Assembly: GCF_947489565.1 (NCBI RefSeq)
Contig: NZ_CANLEA010000002.1
Coordinates: 372,001 to 436,000, forward strand
DNA: 64,000 bases
Origin: an uncultured Kordia sp.
GTDB taxonomy: Bacteria > Bacteroidota > Bacteroidia > Flavobacteriales > Flavobacteriaceae
Direction of reading: 5' to 3'
Part shown: piece by piece, positions 52,677 through 62,716 of the stretch
Position numbering within the stretch: the first letter of the stretch is position 1
Layout of the letters: each line of letters begins with the position of its first letter
Made by a program: the position numbers and the translations under genes
The notes under the pieces: model-generated
The model's database searches: none
What the model was told of the DNA's origin: nothing
Seen by the model: the letters and a program-made list of their open reading frames with translations, nothing else

Positions 52677-52994
52677 ATGAAAAAAAAGAATTTAATTAAG
52701 AAATTACAGTTAAAGAAATCGCAAGTGTCCAACTTTAACAAAGGTCAAGTTGTTGGAGGATCTGGTATTTTATGCACGTCGTATGACATATCACTATTAG
52801 AAACCTGCTACAGAGGTTGCGGACTTACAGATACATGTACACAGTTTAACACCTGTAATAATGTAACATTTTTAAATTGTACAGTATACAATTGCCATAC
52901 AAACAATTGTCCGCCTGCTACAAATGGCTGTCCTACTGATGGTTGTCCTCCAGGAGGATCTAACGAGCCATCTTGTCCAAACTTTAGCTGCTAA
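52677..52994 (+). CDS. Cys-rich GG-leader precursor peptide (paralogue of the previous)
   Basis: The 105-residue peptide has leader MKKKNLIKKLQLKKSQVSNF, VVGG, then a core with fourteen Cys (for example GCGLTDTC, TCNNVTFLNC, CPPATNGCPTDGCPP). The leader and upstream block are nearly identical to 52137 while the cores differ. ATG-A8-G start. A separate terminator follows. Confidence 0.82.
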   Translation: MKKKNLIKKLQLKKSQVSNFNKGQVVGGSGILCTSYDISLLETCYRGCGLTDTCTQFNTCNNVTFLNCTVYNCHTNNCPPATNGCPTDGCPPGGSNEPSCPNFSC

Positions 52995-53003
52995 AAGCAC
53001 TGG

Positions 53004-53036
53004 GAAAGTCAATCGAAAGGTTGGCTTTCTTTTTTT
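53004..53036 (+). terminator. intrinsic terminator
   Basis: GAAAGTCAATC and GGTTGGCTTTC pair with two G-U, loop GAAA, then T7. Confidence 0.9.
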
Positions 53037-53048
53037 AAACTATCTTTG
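53021..53048 (+). promoter_or_regulatory. promoter of the AddA-like gene, overlapping the preceding terminator
   Basis: TTG (53021-53023), 17 bases, TATCTTTG (53041-53048) then GTG start at 53071. The -33 element sits in the terminator stem, so the two signals overlap. Confidence 0.6.
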
Positions 53049-53070
53049 TTTATAGTTTAAAAATTCTTCT

Positions 53071-56000
53071 GTGTCTACACCTTTTATTATTTACAATGCC
53101 TCTGCAGGTTCTGGAAAAACGTACACACTCGTTAAAGATTATTTGCGCATTTTACTGTCTTCCGTTCAAAAAGATACGTATAAGCAAATTTTGGCGGTGA
53201 CTTTTACCAATAAGGCTGTGGCCGAAATGAAAGCGCGTATTATTGAAAATTTAAATGCGTTTTCTTTTGATGAAACTGCTAAAAATTCTTCCATGTTTAT
53301 GGAATTGGCAGAAGATTTAAAACTGCATCCTGCACAACTACAACAAAAAGCCAAAGAAGTACTGAAGAGTATTTTACACAATTATGCCTTTTTTGAAGTC
53401 GCTACCATTGATAAGTTTACGCATAGCGTCATTAGAACCTTTGCATACGACTTAAAACTTCCGTTAAATTTTGAAGTAGAACTTGATACGGATGCTTTAC
53501 TGAATGAAGCGGTAGACCAATTGATCTCCAAAGCTGGCGAAGACAAACTTATTTCGGATGTTTTAATAGCATATGCTCTGGAAAAAGCCGATGATGATAA
53601 AAGTTGGGACATTGGTTTTGATTTGAATAAGATTGCGAAACTATTGCTCAATGAAAACGAAAAGTCACATCTGCGGAAGCTGAAAGACAAAACGCTGGAA
53701 GATTTTAGCGAATTAAAAGAATTGCTTAAAAAGAAAATTAATACGACTTCGGAAGAATTGTCCAATGCTGGTCAAGCTGTCTTAGACAAATTGCAACATG
53801 CAGGACTTGAATTCGATGATTTTCTACGCAAAACCTTGCCCAATCATTTTAAAAAAATTGCGGATAAAGATTTTAATGAAAAAAGTCTTTATGGTAATAA
53901 GCTTGCAGATAATTTAGCCGAAGGAAGCGTGTACAAAAAAACCTTAGATCCAGACAAAGCTGCTACTATTGATGGTTTGTTACCAGAATTAACCGAACGC
54001 TATCACAGTTGTAAAGATAAAGTGTATGATTTGAGCTTTCTGAAGAATTTTTACAAAAATGCTACGCCACTTTCGGTACTAAATGCCATTCAACAAGAGC
54101 TAGAAACCATCAAAGAAGAGCAGAATTTATTGTTGATTTCAGAATTTAACACCTTGATTAGCGAAACCATTAAGGATGAACCTGCACCGTTTATTTATGA
54201 ACGTTTGGGCGAAAAATACAAGCATTATTTTATTGACGAGTTTCAAGACACTTCCGAAATGCAATGGCAAAATTTAATTCCATTGATTTCAAATAAACTA
54301 CAAACTGAAGCTATGGACGCAAAAAGCGGTTCGTTAACGATTGTTGGAGACGCCAAACAGTCTATTTACCGTTGGCGTGGCGGAAAAGCAGAGCAATTTA
54401 TTGGATTGAACAAAGATGTAAATCCGTTTTTTGTTAAAAAGGCTTCGAAAAACCTACCAAAAAACTATCGCAGTTACGACGAAATCATCAATTTCAATAA
54501 TGAGTTCTTTCAACATATATCACAGTTTTTTCACCAAGAGGAATTCCAAGAAATCTATAAACACGGAAGTACACAAGAAGTCAATGACAAAAAAGGAGGA
54601 TTGGTTTCCTTTGATTTTGTAGAAGCCAAAACCGTCGAAGAAGAATTTGAGATTATTCCTGATAAAGTGATTGCCAAAATTGAAGAAACACTACAAAAAG
54701 GATTCGATTATAAAGATATTTGCGTGTTGACACGTAGAAAAAATGAAGGAATTGCTATTGCAGATGCACTTTCTTCAAAGAGCATTCCAATCATTTCATC
54801 AGAAACCTTACTTATCAAACGCTCGCGAGCTGTAGAATTTATCAATGATATCTTACGCTTGGCCATTCAGCCTAAAAACAATGAAGTCAAACTGCATTTA
54901 TTGAATTATTTGGCGACTGAAAAACTGCAGATTTCAAAAACGCATGAATTCTTAAAAACACATGTCATTCTGGAGCCAGAAGCTTTGTTTGAAGCTTTGA
55001 CTGACTTTGATTTTGACTTTACCTATTTCTTGCAATTATCGTTGTATGAAGCGGTAGAATATTGTGTGCGTGCATTTCAACTAACTAGTGAATCTGATGC
55101 CTATATTCAGTTTTTCCTCGATTTTGTATTGGAATATACACAAAAGAAACAATTAGGTTTTGCTGGTTTCCTAGAACATTGGGAAAAGAAAAAGAACCAT
55201 CTCAGCATTATGGCTTCTGGCTCAGAAAATGCTGTACAAATTATGACCATTCACAAATCGAAAGGTTTGGAATTTCCGGTCGTTATTTTTCCGTTCGCCA
55301 ATACTGATATTTACAAGGAATTAGAACCCAAACTTTGGTTTCCTATCAATAAAGATGATTTTAATGGCTTTGAAGAAGCGTATTTAAACCTAAATAGTAC
55401 CGTAAAAGAATATGGCGAATTGGGCGAAACGCTACATGCAGCAAGACAATCGCAATTGGAATTGGATAATTTCAACATTCTGTACGTAGCCTGTACGCGA
55501 CCTGTACAGCAATTACATATTATCACCAAAAAAGATGTAGATCGCAACGGAAATGAACGTTTGCAAACATTTTCAGGTTTATTCATTAATTATCTAAAAG
55601 GAAAGGAACTTTGGAATGATGAACTTTTAACCTATACATTTGGCGATTCTGCGGAAAATCTAGCAGAAGCAGCTCATTCAGAAGAAATTCATACAATAAA
55701 ACAGCAAAAATTTATCAGTACAGCCAAAGAAGATCACAACTTACATTTAATGACCAAACAAGGATTGTTGTGGGACACTTCGCAAGAAGCAGCTATTGAA
55801 AAAGGAAATCTGATTCACGATGTATTGGCGCAAATAAAATATCCTTCCGATATTGAATTTGTATTGGATGAATACATTAGCAAAGGAATTATTGACGAGC
55901 AACAACGCGAAAAGCTCGAAGAAAGCATTGGTCATGTGGTAAAACATCCAGAAATTACTAGCTATTTTCATCAAGATAATACGGTTTATAACGAAAAAGA

Positions 56001-56217
56001 CATCATTTCAAAAGCTGGAAAAATTCTTCGTCCGGATAGAATCGTTGTCAATCCCAACAATGAAACCGCGATTATTGATTATAAAACGGGAATGCACAAC
56101 CCGGTTTATGTAGAGCAAATTTATGAATATGCAGACACTTTGGTAGAAATGGGCTTTACGGTGACCAAAAAAATATTACTCTATGTCAATGAGGAAATTA
56201 TTGTTAAATATGTGTAA
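53071..56217 (+). CDS. AddA-like helicase-nuclease (UvrD superfamily)
   Basis: With AddB-like 59100 it would form the double-strand-break processing enzyme that unwinds and trims DNA ends. Motifs: Walker A ASAGSGKTYTL (about 11-21), FIDEFQDTSEMQW, VGDAKQSIYRWRGG, MTIHKSKGLEFPVV and YVACTRPVQQL. The C-terminal PD-(D/E)XK nuclease has RPDRIVV...AIIDYKTG. It is 1048 residues. GTG start, chosen because the promoter lies just upstream. Whether it is AddA or a RecB-like fusion cannot be told by sequence alone. Confidence 0.93.
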   Translation: MSTPFIIYNASAGSGKTYTLVKDYLRILLSSVQKDTYKQILAVTFTNKAVAEMKARIIENLNAFSFDETAKNSSMFMELAEDLKLHPAQLQQKAKEVLKSILHNYAFFEVATIDKFTHSVIRTFAYDLKLPLNFEVELDTDALLNEAVDQLISKAGEDKLISDVLIAYALEKADDDKSWDIGFDLNKIAKLLLNENEKSHLRKLKDKTLEDFSELKELLKKKINTTSEELSNAGQAVLDKLQHAGLEFDDFLRKTLPNHFKKIADKDFNEKSLYGNKLADNLAEGSVYKKTLDPDKAATIDGLLPELTERYHSCKDKVYDLSFLKNFYKNATPLSVLNAIQQELETIKEEQNLLLISEFNTLISETIKDEPAPFIYERLGEKYKHYFIDEFQDTSEMQWQNLIPLISNKLQTEAMDAKSGSLTIVGDAKQSIYRWRGGKAEQFIGLNKDVNPFFVKKASKNLPKNYRSYDEIINFNNEFFQHISQFFHQEEFQEIYKHGSTQEVNDKKGGLVSFDFVEAKTVEEEFEIIPDKVIAKIEETLQKGFDYKDICVLTRRKNEGIAIADALSSKSIPIISSETLLIKRSRAVEFINDILRLAIQPKNNEVKLHLLNYLATEKLQISKTHEFLKTHVILEPEALFEALTDFDFDFTYFLQLSLYEAVEYCVRAFQLTSESDAYIQFFLDFVLEYTQKKQLGFAGFLEHWEKKKNHLSIMASGSENAVQIMTIHKSKGLEFPVVIFPFANTDIYKELEPKLWFPINKDDFNGFEEAYLNLNSTVKEYGELGETLHAARQSQLELDNFNILYVACTRPVQQLHIITKKDVDRNGNERLQTFSGLFINYLKGKELWNDELLTYTFGDSAENLAEAAHSEEIHTIKQQKFISTAKEDHNLHLMTKQGLLWDTSQEAAIEKGNLIHDVLAQIKYPSDIEFVLDEYISKGIIDEQQREKLEESIGHVVKHPEITSYFHQDNTVYNEKDIISKAGKILRPDRIVVNPNNETAIIDYKTGMHNPVYVEQIYEYADTLVEMGFTVTKKILLYVNEEIIVKYV

Positions 56218-56319
56218 TATCGGCACTTGTTTTGAACTTATGATAAAAATTGACATTCAAAAGGCTATTTAATTACAGTAAATTCAAAAAATAATATGGT
56301 ATAACTCAAAAATGGTAAC

Positions 56320-56327
56320 TATTTTTG
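56320..56327 (+). promoter_or_regulatory. -7 box TATTTTTG before kbl
   Basis: Matches TAnnTTTG and lies 17 bases before the ATG. No clear -33 element. Confidence 0.4.
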
Positions 56328-56344
56328 TAAAAACCTAAATAAGC

Positions 56345-57538
56345 ATGTACGGAAGTATTCAACAACACTTACAAAAAGAGCTCGAAGAAATAAAAGAAGC
56401 TGGATTGTATAAAAAAGAACGTGTCATTACCTCGGCGCAAGGAGCAGAAATCACAATAAATACAGGAGAAACTGTTATTAATTTTTGTGCGAATAATTAC
56501 TTAGGATTGTCTTCGCATCCTGATGTAATTCAAGCGGCAAAAGATACGATGGATACGCACGGATTTGGAATGTCTTCGGTACGTTTTATATGTGGAACAC
56601 AGGATATTCACAAAAAATTAGAGCAAAAAATTGCAGACTATTACGGTACAGAAGATACTATATTATATGCTGCTGCTTTTGATGCCAATGGTGGTGTTTT
56701 TGAACCTTTGCTTACAAAAGAAGATGCTATTATTTCAGATTCACTAAATCATGCTTCTATCATTGATGGTGTGCGTTTGTGTAAGGCTGCGCGTTACCGC
56801 TATCAAAACAATGATATGGCAGATTTAGAAAAGCAATTGCAACAAGCAAATGCAGATGGAGCACGATTTAAAATCATTGTGACTGATGGTGTATTTTCTA
56901 TGGACGGATTGGTAGCACCACTAGATCAAATTGTCGTTTTGGCGGAACAATATGATGCTATGATTATGATTGATGAATGTCATGCCACTGGTTTTATTGG
57001 TGAAACTGGACGCGGAACCTTAGAAGAAAAGAATGTAATGGGCAAAATTGACATCATTACAGGAACACTAGGAAAAGCTATGGGTGGCGCTATGGGCGGA
57101 TATACCACAGGAAAAAAAGAAATCATTGAAATACTACGTCAACGTTCAAGACCTTATTTATTCTCTAACTCGCTAGCGCCTGCTATTGTTGGAGCATCTA
57201 TCAAAGTATTTGAAATGCTAGAAAACGATACCACTTTACGTGATAAGCTTTCTGACAATACTGACTATTTCAAAAAAGGAATTAAAAATGCTGGTTTTGA
57301 TATTGTAGATGGTGACTCTGCTATCGTTCCAGTAATGTTATATGATGCCAAGCTATCACAAGTAATGGCAGACAAGTTATTGGAAAAAGGAATCTATGTA
57401 ATTGGTTTCTTCTATCCAGTAGTTCCTAAAGAAAAAGCAAGAATACGAGTTCAGCTATCTGCAGCGCATACCAAAGAACATTTAGACAAAGCGATTGCAG
57501 CATTTACAGAAATAGGAAAAGAATTAAACGTCATTTAA
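56345..57538 (+). CDS. kbl: glycine C-acetyltransferase (2-amino-3-ketobutyrate CoA ligase)
   Basis: It joins glycine and acetyl-CoA to 2-amino-3-ketobutyrate in threonine catabolism (with threonine dehydrogenase). The PLP lysine is in [15 protein letters not shown] (about 240). Family stretches are [21 protein letters not shown] and [10 protein letters not shown]. 397 residues is typical. Threonine dehydrogenase is not in the window. Confidence 0.95.
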   Translation: MYGSIQQHLQKELEEIKEAGLYKKERVITSAQGAEITINTGETVINFCANNYLGLSSHPDVIQAAKDTMDTHGFGMSSVRFICGTQDIHKKLEQKIADYYGTEDTILYAAAFDANGGVFEPLLTKEDAIISDSLNHASIIDGVRLCKAARYRYQNNDMADLEKQLQQANADGARFKIIVTDGVFSMDGLVAPLDQIVVLAEQYDAMIMIDECHATGFIGETGRGTLEEKNVMGKIDIITGTLGKAMGGAMGGYTTGKKEIIEILRQRSRPYLFSNSLAPAIVGASIKVFEMLENDTTLRDKLSDNTDYFKKGIKNAGFDIVDGDSAIVPVMLYDAKLSQVMADKLLEKGIYVIGFFYPVVPKEKARIRVQLSAAHTKEHLDKAIAAFTEIGKELNVI

Positions 57539-57592
57539 AAGCTTAAATATTCATATTTCTTAACGTTTTCTAAAAAAATTAATATATTTGTC

Positions 57593-57623
57593 TTTGTTAA
57601 TAAGTATTAACAACTTACATTTG
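57593..57623 (+). promoter_or_regulatory. strong promoter of the OmpA/TSP3 gene
   Basis: TTTG (57593-57596), 19 bases, TACATTTG (57616-57623) match the Bacteroidota consensus perfectly. A second TATATTTG (57583-57590) lies upstream but has no -33 partner. The 37-base untranslated leader fits a highly expressed envelope gene. Confidence 0.7.
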
Positions 57624-57659
57624 TCCTTTAATTAACACTTAAAATTAAATAATTAAAAC

Positions 57660-59033
57660 ATGAAACATCTTAGCAGATTTTTAGTTGCTTTGTTGCTTGT
57701 AGTAGGATTCAGCAACGTAAAAGCTCAAGACTCAAATAACCCATGGCAAATTAACGTTAGCGTTAATGCTGTTGATTTCTATCCAACGAATGATATGGAA
57801 GCTGCGGGCATTACAGGAAAGTGGTTTGACGAGTACTTCAACTTAGGAGATCACTGGAATATCCTACCTACACTTTCAGCAATAAGCGTTTCTAAGTACG
57901 TAGGAGACGGATTCTCTGTAGGAGTAAGAGGTTCTGTTAACAGAATTGAAAATTACGGAGAGCAAAAAGTAGAAGATCTAACATACTACGGATTTGACGC
58001 TCTTATCAAGTACAATCTTAATGAGCTTTATGACTTAGGGAAATTTGATCCTTTCGTAGAAGTTGGTGGAGGTTACACTTGGGTTGACGATATCGGAGCT
58101 GGAACTGTAAATGCAGGTCTAGGAGTAAACTACTGGTTTACTGAAAATATCGCTTTCAGCGTACAAACAACTTATAAGCACTCTTTTGAGGACTACTTAG
58201 CGCCTCACTTCCAACACTTAGCTGGTATTTCTATCAGATTTGGAGGAAAAGATACTGACGAAGATGGAATTTATGACAAAGACGACGCTTGTCCAGACGT
58301 AAAAGGTTTACCAGAATTCAACGGATGTCCTGATACTGACGGTGACGGAATCGAAGATAGTAAAGATGACTGTCCTGATACTGCAGGTTTAGCTGCATTA
58401 AACGGATGTCCTGATACTGACGGTGACGGAATCGCTGATAACAAAGATGATTGTCCAGAAGTTGCTGGTTCTAAAGCAATGAACGGATGTCCTGATACTG
58501 ACGGTGACGGAATCACTGACAAAAAAGATAACTGTCCTAACGAAGCTGGACCATCTGCAAACAAAGGATGCCCATGGACTGACAAAGACGGTGACGGAGT
58601 ATTAGACAAAGATGATAGATGTCCAGAAGTTGCTGGTGTTGCTGAGAACGACGGATGTCCTCCAATCGCTAGAATGACTGAAACTGAAATCACTGTTTTA
58701 GATAACTTAGCTAGAACTGTATACTTTAACTCAGGAAAAGATTCTTTCAAGGCTGAAACTTATGCTATCTTAGACAAGATTGCTGAATTAATCAAAGGTT
58801 TCCCTAAAGAAGCTTTCACTATCGGTGGACATACTGATAGCGTAGGATCTGATAAATTAAACCAAAAGTTATCTGAAAAGAGAGCTAACGCTGTTAAAAA
58901 ATACTTAGAATCTAAAGTAAGTAACAAGTTTTCTGCAGTAGGATTTGGAGAAAAAGAGCCAATCGCTTCTAACAGAACAAGCAAAGGAAGAGCTCAAAAC
59001 AGAAGAGTAGAAATTAAATTAGTAAGAAACTAA
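57660..59033 (+). CDS. OmpA-family outer-membrane protein with thrombospondin type-3 repeats
   Basis: Signal peptide (about 1-22), eight-stranded beta barrel (about 25-195), TSP3 calcium-binding repeats (about 196-335) and a C-terminal OmpA domain (about 345-457) with TIGGHTDSVGSDK and NRRVEIKLVRN. The repeats carry DxDxDGI and Cys-Pro in five or six copies, partly identical in DNA (GATACTGACGGTGACGGAAT). The 457-residue structure is the typical flavobacterial cell-envelope protein holding the outer membrane to peptidoglycan. It has its own strong promoter and terminator. Confidence 0.95.
   Translation: MKHLSRFLVALLLVVGFSNVKAQDSNNPWQINVSVNAVDFYPTNDMEAAGITGKWFDEYFNLGDHWNILPTLSAISVSKYVGDGFSVGVRGSVNRIENYGEQKVEDLTYYGFDALIKYNLNELYDLGKFDPFVEVGGGYTWVDDIGAGTVNAGLGVNYWFTENIAFSVQTTYKHSFEDYLAPHFQHLAGISIRFGGKDTDEDGIYDKDDACPDVKGLPEFNGCPDTDGDGIEDSKDDCPDTAGLAALNGCPDTDGDGIADNKDDCPEVAGSKAMNGCPDTDGDGITDKKDNCPNEAGPSANKGCPWTDKDGDGVLDKDDRCPEVAGVAENDGCPPIARMTETEITVLDNLARTVYFNSGKDSFKAETYAILDKIAELIKGFPKEAFTIGGHTDSVGSDKLNQKLSEKRANAVKKYLESKVSNKFSAVGFGEKEPIASNRTSKGRAQNRRVEIKLVRN
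58324..58550 (+). repeat. internal 81-base tandem repeat units of the TSP3 region
   Basis: GGATGTCCTGATACTGACGG-like units start near 58324, 58405 and 58486, giving an 81-base period, with a diverged fourth near 58567. The copies are almost identical, suggesting recent gain by duplication. Confidence 0.75.
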
Positions 59034-59060
59034 TCTTAATTCACAATAACATCATAGAAA

Positions 59061-59088
59061 ACGCCTCGAAATATCGAGGCGTTTTTTT
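59061..59088 (+). terminator. intrinsic terminator
   Basis: ACGCCTCGA (59061-59069), AATA loop, TCGAGGCGT (59074-59082), then T-run. Confidence 0.93.
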
Positions 59089-59099
59089 ATTTTTACAAC

Positions 59100-61865
59100 A
59101 TGAAGTCATTTCTTTCGCATGTTGTTAGCTATATTCTTGAAACCAATACCAATATTAGCAATCTTACCTTGGTATTGCCCAGCAAAAGAGCAGGTGTCTT
59201 CTTAAAGCACGAACTTTCGCAACAAATTCAGCAAACATCTTTTGCACCCGATATTTTAAGTATTGAAGAATTAGTAGAGCAAATTTCTGGTTATACTTCT
59301 GTAAGTAATACCGAATTACTCTTCGAATTTTATACTGTTTATAAAGAACTCACACCAAAAGAAGCACAAGAACCTTTTGATTCTTTTTCAAAATGGGCAC
59401 AAATATTATTACAAGATTTTAATGAAATTGATCGTTATTTAATTTCTCAAAAAGACATTTTCAATTATCTAGGAGCAATTCAGGAAATTAATCACTGGTC
59501 TTTAGAAAAAGAACCAACAACTTTAGTCAAAAACTATTTGACTTTTTGGAATAAACTTCAAGAATACTACGATGTTTTAACTGAAAAAATCACCCAAAAA
59601 GGAATTGCTTATCAAGGATTGGTCTATCGTGAAGCTGTGGATAGTTTGGAATTTTATTTACAGAAAAACGAAGACAAAAAACATTACTTTATTGGCTTCA
59701 ATGCATTAAATACTGCTGAAGAAAAGATTATTCAAGAATTTTTAGAAGTCGGATTGGCTGAAATTTTATGGGATACAGATCAAGTATTTTTTGACGATCC
59801 TGCACATGATGCAAGTCTATTTTTACGTCGTCACAGATACGAATGGAATTATTTTCAAAAACACGATTTTTCTTGGATCGCTGATAATTTCTCCAACACT
59901 AAAAATATTGAAATCATTGGAGTTCCTAAAAATGTAACTCAGGCAAAATATATTGGAGAAATTCTTCAAACCTTGCAACAAGAAGATGAAACGCTGCAAG
60001 ATGTTGCGGTTGTACTTGGCGACGAGCAATTATTAATTCCTTGCTTAAATTCACTTCCACAAGCAATAGAACGGCTAAATATTACAATGGGATTTCCGTT
60101 AAAAGACATTCCACTAGCAACTACTTTCAATAATTTATACCTGCTCCAGGAACATCATAGAAACAATACATTTTACTATAAAAATATTATCAATGTATTG
60201 TCAGACACGAATTTGCGCCCGCTTTTTCAACAAAAAGACAGAAATCTGGCAGCAGATATTATTCAATACATTCAATCAAATAATATCATATACGTTAGCA
60301 CGGAACAGATTGTAGAACGCTTCCCAAAAAACGTACAGGAAATTGCAAAACTTTTGTTTACTTATTGGAATGATAAACCAAAATTGGCCATTCAGAATTG
60401 CGTGAAGCTGATTCGTCATTTGAAAGCCAAACTGATTGAAAATCGCGAGCAACATTTATTAGCATTGGAATATTTATATCGTTTCAATGAAGTCTTCAAC
60501 CAATTACAATTGTTGACCAAGCAACACAATTATATCACAGATATTAAGTCCTTATTGGCCTTGTATAAAGAAATTATCAGTACAGAAACGCTTGATTTTA
60601 AAGGCGAACCTTTACAAGGATTGCAATTAATGGGAATGCTAGAAACACGTGTGCTCGATTTTAAAACCGTGATTCTTTCTTCGGTAAACGAAGGAATTTT
60701 ACCTTCCGGAAAAAGCAACAATTCGTTTATTCCATTTGATCTTAAGAAACAGTTCAATCTGCCAACTTACAAAGAAAAAGATGCCATTTATACGTATCAC
60801 TTTTACCGTTTGTTGCACAGAGCCGAAAACGTATATTTACTCTACAATACTGAAGCTGACGGACTCAATGGTGGTGAACGAAGTCGTTTTTTAATGCAAT
60901 TGGAAACCTATAAGATGCCCAATCATACTTTAAGACAAAATGTAGTGATTCCGAAAGTGCCAAAAATTGAACATCAGCTGCAAGTAGTCAAAAAAGAAAC
61001 TTCCATGTTGGGTCGTATCAAAGATATTGCCAACAAAGGATTTTCGCCTTCAGCATTGACTTCCTACATTCGCAATCCGATAGATTTCTATTATCAAAAA
61101 ATACTAGGCATCAACGAATACGAAGCCGTAGAAGAAACTGTGGCAGCAAACACGCTTGGAACGGTTGTACACGATACCTTGGAATTATTATACAAGCCAT
61201 TTGAAGGAAAAATAATTACCACAAATGACATCAAAGCGATGTTTAAAAATGTAGAAGCACTTGTGGTGGAAAATTTCAAGAAAACCTATGGTGAAGGAAA
61301 TATTCATCGTGGAAAAAACCTCATCATTTTTAATGTTGCCAAACGTTATGTGACCAACTTTTTACAACAAGAATTGCAGACTTTAAAAAGCGGAAAAACT
61401 TTGCGAATTCTTCAAATAGAACAAACATTACAAGCCAAAGTTGAGATTCCAGAATTGGATTTTCCTGTATATATTGGCGGAAAAGTGGATCGTGTTGACG
61501 AACTCGATGGCGTGATGCGTATTATAGATTATAAGACGGGAAAAGTGTCGCAAGGTGATGTCGAAATTGTCGATTGGGATTTACTCACACAAGATTATAA
61601 ATTCAGCAAAAGCTTTCAAGTATTGGCGTATGCGTATATGATTCATCAAAAACAAGCATTCCAACAAGAAACAGAAGCAGGTATTATTTCTTTTAAAAAT
61701 TTACAAAGCGGATTTTTAAAATTTGGCACCAAAGAATCTGCCAGAGCTCGAAACAAAAATCAAGTCATCACCACCGAAACGCTAGATGATTTTTTAGTTG
61801 AGTTGAAACAGTTGATTCTTGAAATTTGCAATACCGATATTCCATTCACCGAAAAAGAAGTTTAA
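59100..61865 (+). CDS. AddB-like PD-(D/E)XK nuclease
   Basis: The 921-residue protein resembles AddB/RecC-type partners. It has an N-terminal inactive helicase-like part (LVLPSKRAGVFLKHEL, about 22-37; a Walker A Lys is absent) and a C-terminal nuclease. The nuclease has SALTSYIRNPIDFYYQ, LGTVVHDTLELL, VDRVDELDGVMRIIDYKTG with the catalytic D-x-D-Y-K. No clear Fe-S cysteine set is seen. It belongs with the AddA-like gene, separated here by kbl and the OmpA gene. It overlaps the following hydrolase frame only before that gene's true start. Confidence 0.88.
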   Translation: MKSFLSHVVSYILETNTNISNLTLVLPSKRAGVFLKHELSQQIQQTSFAPDILSIEELVEQISGYTSVSNTELLFEFYTVYKELTPKEAQEPFDSFSKWAQILLQDFNEIDRYLISQKDIFNYLGAIQEINHWSLEKEPTTLVKNYLTFWNKLQEYYDVLTEKITQKGIAYQGLVYREAVDSLEFYLQKNEDKKHYFIGFNALNTAEEKIIQEFLEVGLAEILWDTDQVFFDDPAHDASLFLRRHRYEWNYFQKHDFSWIADNFSNTKNIEIIGVPKNVTQAKYIGEILQTLQQEDETLQDVAVVLGDEQLLIPCLNSLPQAIERLNITMGFPLKDIPLATTFNNLYLLQEHHRNNTFYYKNIINVLSDTNLRPLFQQKDRNLAADIIQYIQSNNIIYVSTEQIVERFPKNVQEIAKLLFTYWNDKPKLAIQNCVKLIRHLKAKLIENREQHLLALEYLYRFNEVFNQLQLLTKQHNYITDIKSLLALYKEIISTETLDFKGEPLQGLQLMGMLETRVLDFKTVILSSVNEGILPSGKSNNSFIPFDLKKQFNLPTYKEKDAIYTYHFYRLLHRAENVYLLYNTEADGLNGGERSRFLMQLETYKMPNHTLRQNVVIPKVPKIEHQLQVVKKETSMLGRIKDIANKGFSPSALTSYIRNPIDFYYQKILGINEYEAVEETVAANTLGTVVHDTLELLYKPFEGKIITTNDIKAMFKNVEALVVENFKKTYGEGNIHRGKNLIIFNVAKRYVTNFLQQELQTLKSGKTLRILQIEQTLQAKVEIPELDFPVYIGGKVDRVDELDGVMRIIDYKTGKVSQGDVEIVDWDLLTQDYKFSKSFQVLAYAYMIHQKQAFQQETEAGIISFKNLQSGFLKFGTKESARARNKNQVITTETLDDFLVELKQLILEICNTDIPFTEKEV

Positions 61866-61867
61866 AC

Positions 61868-62716
61868 ATGATACAGAAGGTCAAAAACAAGGTTTTAACG
61901 CGCAAAAACGACAAAAGCATACTAGTTGATTACTTTTTTAATAAAAACGATCAGCAGAAGCCTATTGTTATTTTTTGTCATGGTTATAAAGGTTTTAAAG
62001 ATTGGGGCGCATGGGATTTGGTAGCAGAAGCTTTCGCTAAAGCGGATTTTTTCTTTGTAAAGTTCAATTTTTCGCACAATGGCGGTACGATGGAACAACC
62101 TATTGATTTCCCTGATTTAACTGCGTTTGGCGAAAACAATTATACCAAAGAACTCAACGATTTACAGTATATAATTGATCATATAGTCAGCAATTCCTTT
62201 GAATTTTCTGCGGAAGCAAACACAGCAACTATTTCCTTAATTGGTCATTCACGCGGTGGCGGAATTGTAACGATAAAAGCAGCAGAGGCAACAAAAATAA
62301 CCCAACTAATTTCTTGGGCTGGCGTTTCCGATTACGCAACACGATTCCCAAAAGGAACAGCTTTACAAGATTGGAAAGATTCAGGTGTTTTTTATGTAAT
62401 TAATGGCAGAACAAAGCAAGAAATGCCACATTTCTATCAATTTTTCGAAGATTTTAAAGCAAATGCGACACGTTTAGATATTCAAAGAGCGACAAAAAAC
62501 ATACACATTCCACATGCAATCATTCACGGAACTACAGATCCAGCAGTTTCGGTTGAAGAAGCACAAAAATTACATCAGTGGAATCCTAAAAGCGAGCTTT
62601 ATCTCATTGAAAATGCCGATCATGTATTTGGTGCGCGTCATCCGTGGAATGAAACACAGTTGCCAAAAGATTTGCAACACGTCGTACAAACAACCATTGA
62701 TTTTATCAAAAAGTAA
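61868..62716 (+). CDS. alpha/beta hydrolase
   Basis: Start at ATG 61868 (MIQKVKNKVLTRKND), 3 bases after the AddB-like stop; the longer frame only extends into it. The 282-residue protein has CHGYKGFKDWG (oxyanion side), the nucleophile elbow GHSRGG, Asp in TTDPAVSVEEA and His in NADHVFGARH. It is of the dienelactone hydrolase/esterase type, cytoplasmic. Substrate unknown. It ends 11 bases inside the convergent nucleotidyltransferase gene. Confidence 0.85.
   Translation: MIQKVKNKVLTRKNDKSILVDYFFNKNDQQKPIVIFCHGYKGFKDWGAWDLVAEAFAKADFFFVKFNFSHNGGTMEQPIDFPDLTAFGENNYTKELNDLQYIIDHIVSNSFEFSAEANTATISLIGHSRGGGIVTIKAAEATKITQLISWAGVSDYATRFPKGTALQDWKDSGVFYVINGRTKQEMPHFYQFFEDFKANATRLDIQRATKNIHIPHAIIHGTTDPAVSVEEAQKLHQWNPKSELYLIENADHVFGARHPWNETQLPKDLQHVVQTTIDFIKK

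Noticed and set aside
58271-58750. 159-codon minus-strand frame opposite the TSP3 repeats
   Set aside because: Produced by the tandem repeats on the other strand; no independent evidence.
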